Assembly: GCA_031260865.1 (NCBI GenBank)
Contig: JAISKQ010000165.1
Coordinates: forward strand, 1 to 7,506
Direction of reading: 5' to 3'
Source: Prevotella sp.
Lineage (GTDB): Bacteria; Bacteroidota; Bacteroidia; Bacteroidales; Dysgonomonadaceae
DNA: 7,506 nucleotides
The translations under genes and the position numbers were made by a program. Shown here in pieces: positions 6,154-7,506 of this stretch. The notes under the pieces were generated by a model that was not told the DNA's origin, searched no databases, and worked only from the letters and a program-made list of their open reading frames with translations. Positions within the stretch are counted from its first letter, which is position 1; the number at the start of each line of letters is the position of its first letter.

Positions 6154-6444
6154 ATGCCACTAAACAAAGGTACGAATAAGATTTCAGAGTTGCAAACGAC
6201 ATATACCCCCGATGGAATTGATCGCAACATTCTTTTAAACGGCTTCAAAGCGTTGAAATTGACAACTCGAAAACATCAAAGAGCGCTACTATGGCTTTAA
6301 AACCGTTTTGTCGGCGCTAATACTGATGGTCGTTCATTCGGATATGACGTGTCAGGTTTCTTAGGGAAAGAAGTCAGTTTGGAAAAAGATGCCTATTACC
6401 GATTAAAGAATCGGGAAAAGATAGGTTGGCGGATGATATTATGG
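6154..6444 (+). pseudogene. Degenerate DDE transposase, N-terminal remnant
   Basis: Three reading-frame pieces read as one transposase N-terminus. The first, from the ATG at 6154, gives MPLNKGTNKISELQTTYTPD and runs to KALKLTTRK near 6273. A one-base shift then gives NIKERYYGFKTVLSALILMV in the next frame. A second shift near 6350 returns to the first frame with VSGFLGKEVSLEKDAYYRLK and KIGWRMILW, ending about 6444. This architecture (FLGK, KDAYYRLKN, IGWR) recalls, from memory, IS4-like DDE transposases of Bacteroidales. Similarity stops there and the catalytic domain is missing. With two frameshifts and loss of most of the gene it must be inactive. The family assignment is tentative. Confidence 0.55.
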
Positions 6445-6489
6445 TGTATTGTATTTACAACTAAAATTATTATTTTTTTCTTTAGTTTC

Positions 6490-6518
6490 TTTGTTTTAAG
6501 ATATAATTATTAATTTTG
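6490..6518 (+). promoter_or_regulatory. Candidate serC promoter
   Basis: TTTG at 6490-6493 and TAATTTTG at 6511-6518 match the Bacteroidetes -33 and -7 boxes, with a 17-bp spacer slightly shorter than the usual 19-21. It would give a serC leader of roughly 135 nt. The promoter lies just after the transposase remnant, so it may derive from mobile-element DNA. Confidence 0.4.
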
Positions 6519-6527
6519 AAACCCCTA

Positions 6528-6591
6528 AGAAACTGTTTGAATTATTTAAGAATATGATCTTGAAAAATAAGATGGACTATTTTAGGTTAAG
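6528..6591 (+). repeat. Short repeat-like block upstream of serC
   Basis: AGAAACTGTTT at 6528-6538 is identical to 1920-1930, and GACTATTTTAGGTTAAG at 6575-6591 closely matches GACATATTTAGTTAAG after ispH. The block follows the transposase remnant and the candidate serC -7 box, so it would lie in the serC leader. It may be the outer end of a decayed insertion sequence. Confidence 0.4.
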
Positions 6592-6602
6592 AAGCTTCAT
6601 TA

Positions 6603-6616
6603 ATTAAAATTTTAAT
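6603..6616. promoter_or_regulatory. AT-only 14-bp palindrome before serC
   Basis: ATTAAAATTTTAAT is a perfect 14-bp palindrome 44 bp upstream of the serC ATG. It could be a protein-binding site, but it consists only of A and T in a very AT-rich leader, so chance is a strong alternative. Confidence 0.2.
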
Positions 6617-6660
6617 AATATACAAAACGAATTTTTTAATTCCTTAATTTATATAAAAAA

Positions 6661-7506
6661 ATGAAAAAATACAATTTTAGCGCAGGTCCTTCGGTTCTTC
6701 CTCAACAAACCATAGAGGAAACAGCAAAAGCCATTCAAAATTTTAATGGTTCTTCATTCTCTTTGATGGAAGTTAGTCATAGGGGTAAGGATTTTCAAGC
6801 TGTAATAGATGAAGCTGTCGATTTATTTAAAGAATTATTGAATGTGCCTGCCGGTTATTCAGTAATCTTCCTTGGCGGTGGCGCTAGTTTGCAGTTTTGC
6901 ATGGTTCCATTCAATCTATTAGAGAAAAAAGCGGCTTATCTGAATACCGGAACATGGGCGAACAAAGCGCAAAAAGAAGCGAAATTGTTTGGTGAAGTTG
7001 TAGAAGTAGCGTCTTCAAAAGCTGCTAATTACTCTTACATCCCTAAGGATTATACTATTCCTACCGATGTGGATTATTTCCATATTACCACCAATAATAC
7101 CATTTTCGGGACAGAAATTCATACTGACTTGAATTCTCCTGTTACATTGGTAGCGGATATGTCTTCCGACATCTTTTCACGTCCGGTGGATATATCTAAA
7201 TATGGCATGATATATGGCGGGGCACAGAAGAACTTAGCTCCGGCGGGTGTGACATTTGTCATAGTAAAGGATGAATTATTAGGTAAAGTGAATCGTCCTA
7301 TTCCTACCATGTTGGATTATCGTACTCATATCGAAAACGGCTCGATGTTCAATACGCCTCCGGTAGTCCCTATTTATGCTGCCATGCAGACATTGAGATG
7401 GTTGAAGGCTAATGGAGGTTTGCCAGCTATGTACAAACGCAACAAGGAAAAAGCGGCGTTGTTATATAACGAAATAGACCGGAACCCTGTATTCAAAGGA
7501 ACTTGT
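6661..7506 (+). CDS. serC: Phosphoserine aminotransferase, 3' end beyond the window
   Basis: SerC is a cytosolic PLP enzyme that converts 3-phosphohydroxypyruvate and glutamate to phosphoserine, and the analogous phosphohydroxythreonine step for pyridoxal phosphate synthesis. The visible 282 residues start with the typical [11 protein letters not shown], then [14 protein letters not shown] at 32-45, the cofactor-phosphate loop GGGASLQF at 72-79, [12 protein letters not shown] at 141-152, ADMSSD with PLP-binding D166, and [11 protein letters not shown] with Schiff-base lysine K190. Family members run to about 355-360 residues, so roughly the last fifth lies outside. The ATG at 6661 gives the standard N-terminus; it is preceded only by an A/T-rich tract, with no Shine-Dalgarno site. 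In Bacteroidales serA often follows serC; that would be outside this window. Confidence 0.97.
   Translation, partial: MKKYNFSAGPSVLPQQTIEETAKAIQNFNGSSFSLMEVSHRGKDFQAVIDEAVDLFKELLNVPAGYSVIFLGGGASLQFCMVPFNLLEKKAAYLNTGTWANKAQKEAKLFGEVVEVASSKAANYSYIPKDYTIPTDVDYFHITTNNTIFGTEIHTDLNSPVTLVADMSSDIFSRPVDISKYGMIYGGAQKNLAPAGVTFVIVKDELLGKVNRPIPTMLDYRTHIENGSMFNTPPVVPIYAAMQTLRWLKANGGLPAMYKRNKEKAALLYNEIDRNPVFKGTC

Noticed and set aside
6557..6573. Small hairpin ATCTT/AAGAT in the serC leader
   Set aside because: A 5-bp A/T-rich stem is expected by chance in this composition and has no U-tract.
7119..7310. 63-residue minus-strand open frame inside serC
   Set aside because: It is antisense to the PLP-lysine region of serC and has no recognisable feature.
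1..7506. CRISPR array, tRNA, rRNA, toxin-antitoxin or other defence system
   Set aside because: I saw no regularly spaced repeats, no tRNA-like cloverleaf or rRNA motif, and no small gene pair or defence domain in either strand.

Overview
The window looks like a chromosomal segment of a Bacteroidales bacterium (phylum Bacteroidota). The gene order cmk-ispH-pfkA, the lack of clear Shine-Dalgarno sequences, -7 boxes of the Bacteroidetes form TAnnTTTG, an AT-rich intergenic background and the protein sequences themselves all point that way. The genus cannot be assigned from this sequence alone.

Layout. Positions 1-102 hold the last codons of an IS630-like transposase. A non-coding stretch follows (103-354) with a 12-bp direct repeat, one copy of a dispersed hairpin repeat and a promoter. 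Next come three housekeeping genes on the plus strand: cytidylate kinase (cmk, 355-1053), HMB-PP reductase (ispH, 1046-1921, overlapping cmk by 8 bp) and ATP-dependent 6-phosphofructokinase (pfkA, 2039-3019, with its own -7 box). A convergent minus-strand gene (3086-4717) encodes a five-helix membrane phosphoethanolamine transferase of the EptA/CptA type. Upstream of it, also on the minus strand, is an RluA-family pseudouridine synthase without an S4 domain (4916-5593). The final gene is phosphoserine aminotransferase (serC, 6661 to the window edge, incomplete).

The stretch 5594-6660 has no intact gene. It holds a second copy of the hairpin repeat, a possible decayed minus-strand reading frame, the frameshifted N-terminal remnant of a DDE transposase, a candidate serC promoter and a short repeat-like block that also occurs directly after ispH. 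This is an insertion-sequence graveyard between core genes.

Functionally the genes are core metabolism and envelope or RNA maintenance: pyrimidine nucleotide supply (Cmk), isoprenoid precursors by the MEP route (IspH), glycolysis (PfkA), lipid A or glycan decoration (EptA-like), RNA modification (RluA-like) and serine/pyridoxine biosynthesis (SerC). Only cmk and ispH look like a tight operon. I see no defence system, CRISPR array, tRNA, rRNA or evident new multi-gene system. The most interesting material is in the intergenic repeats and decayed mobile DNA.
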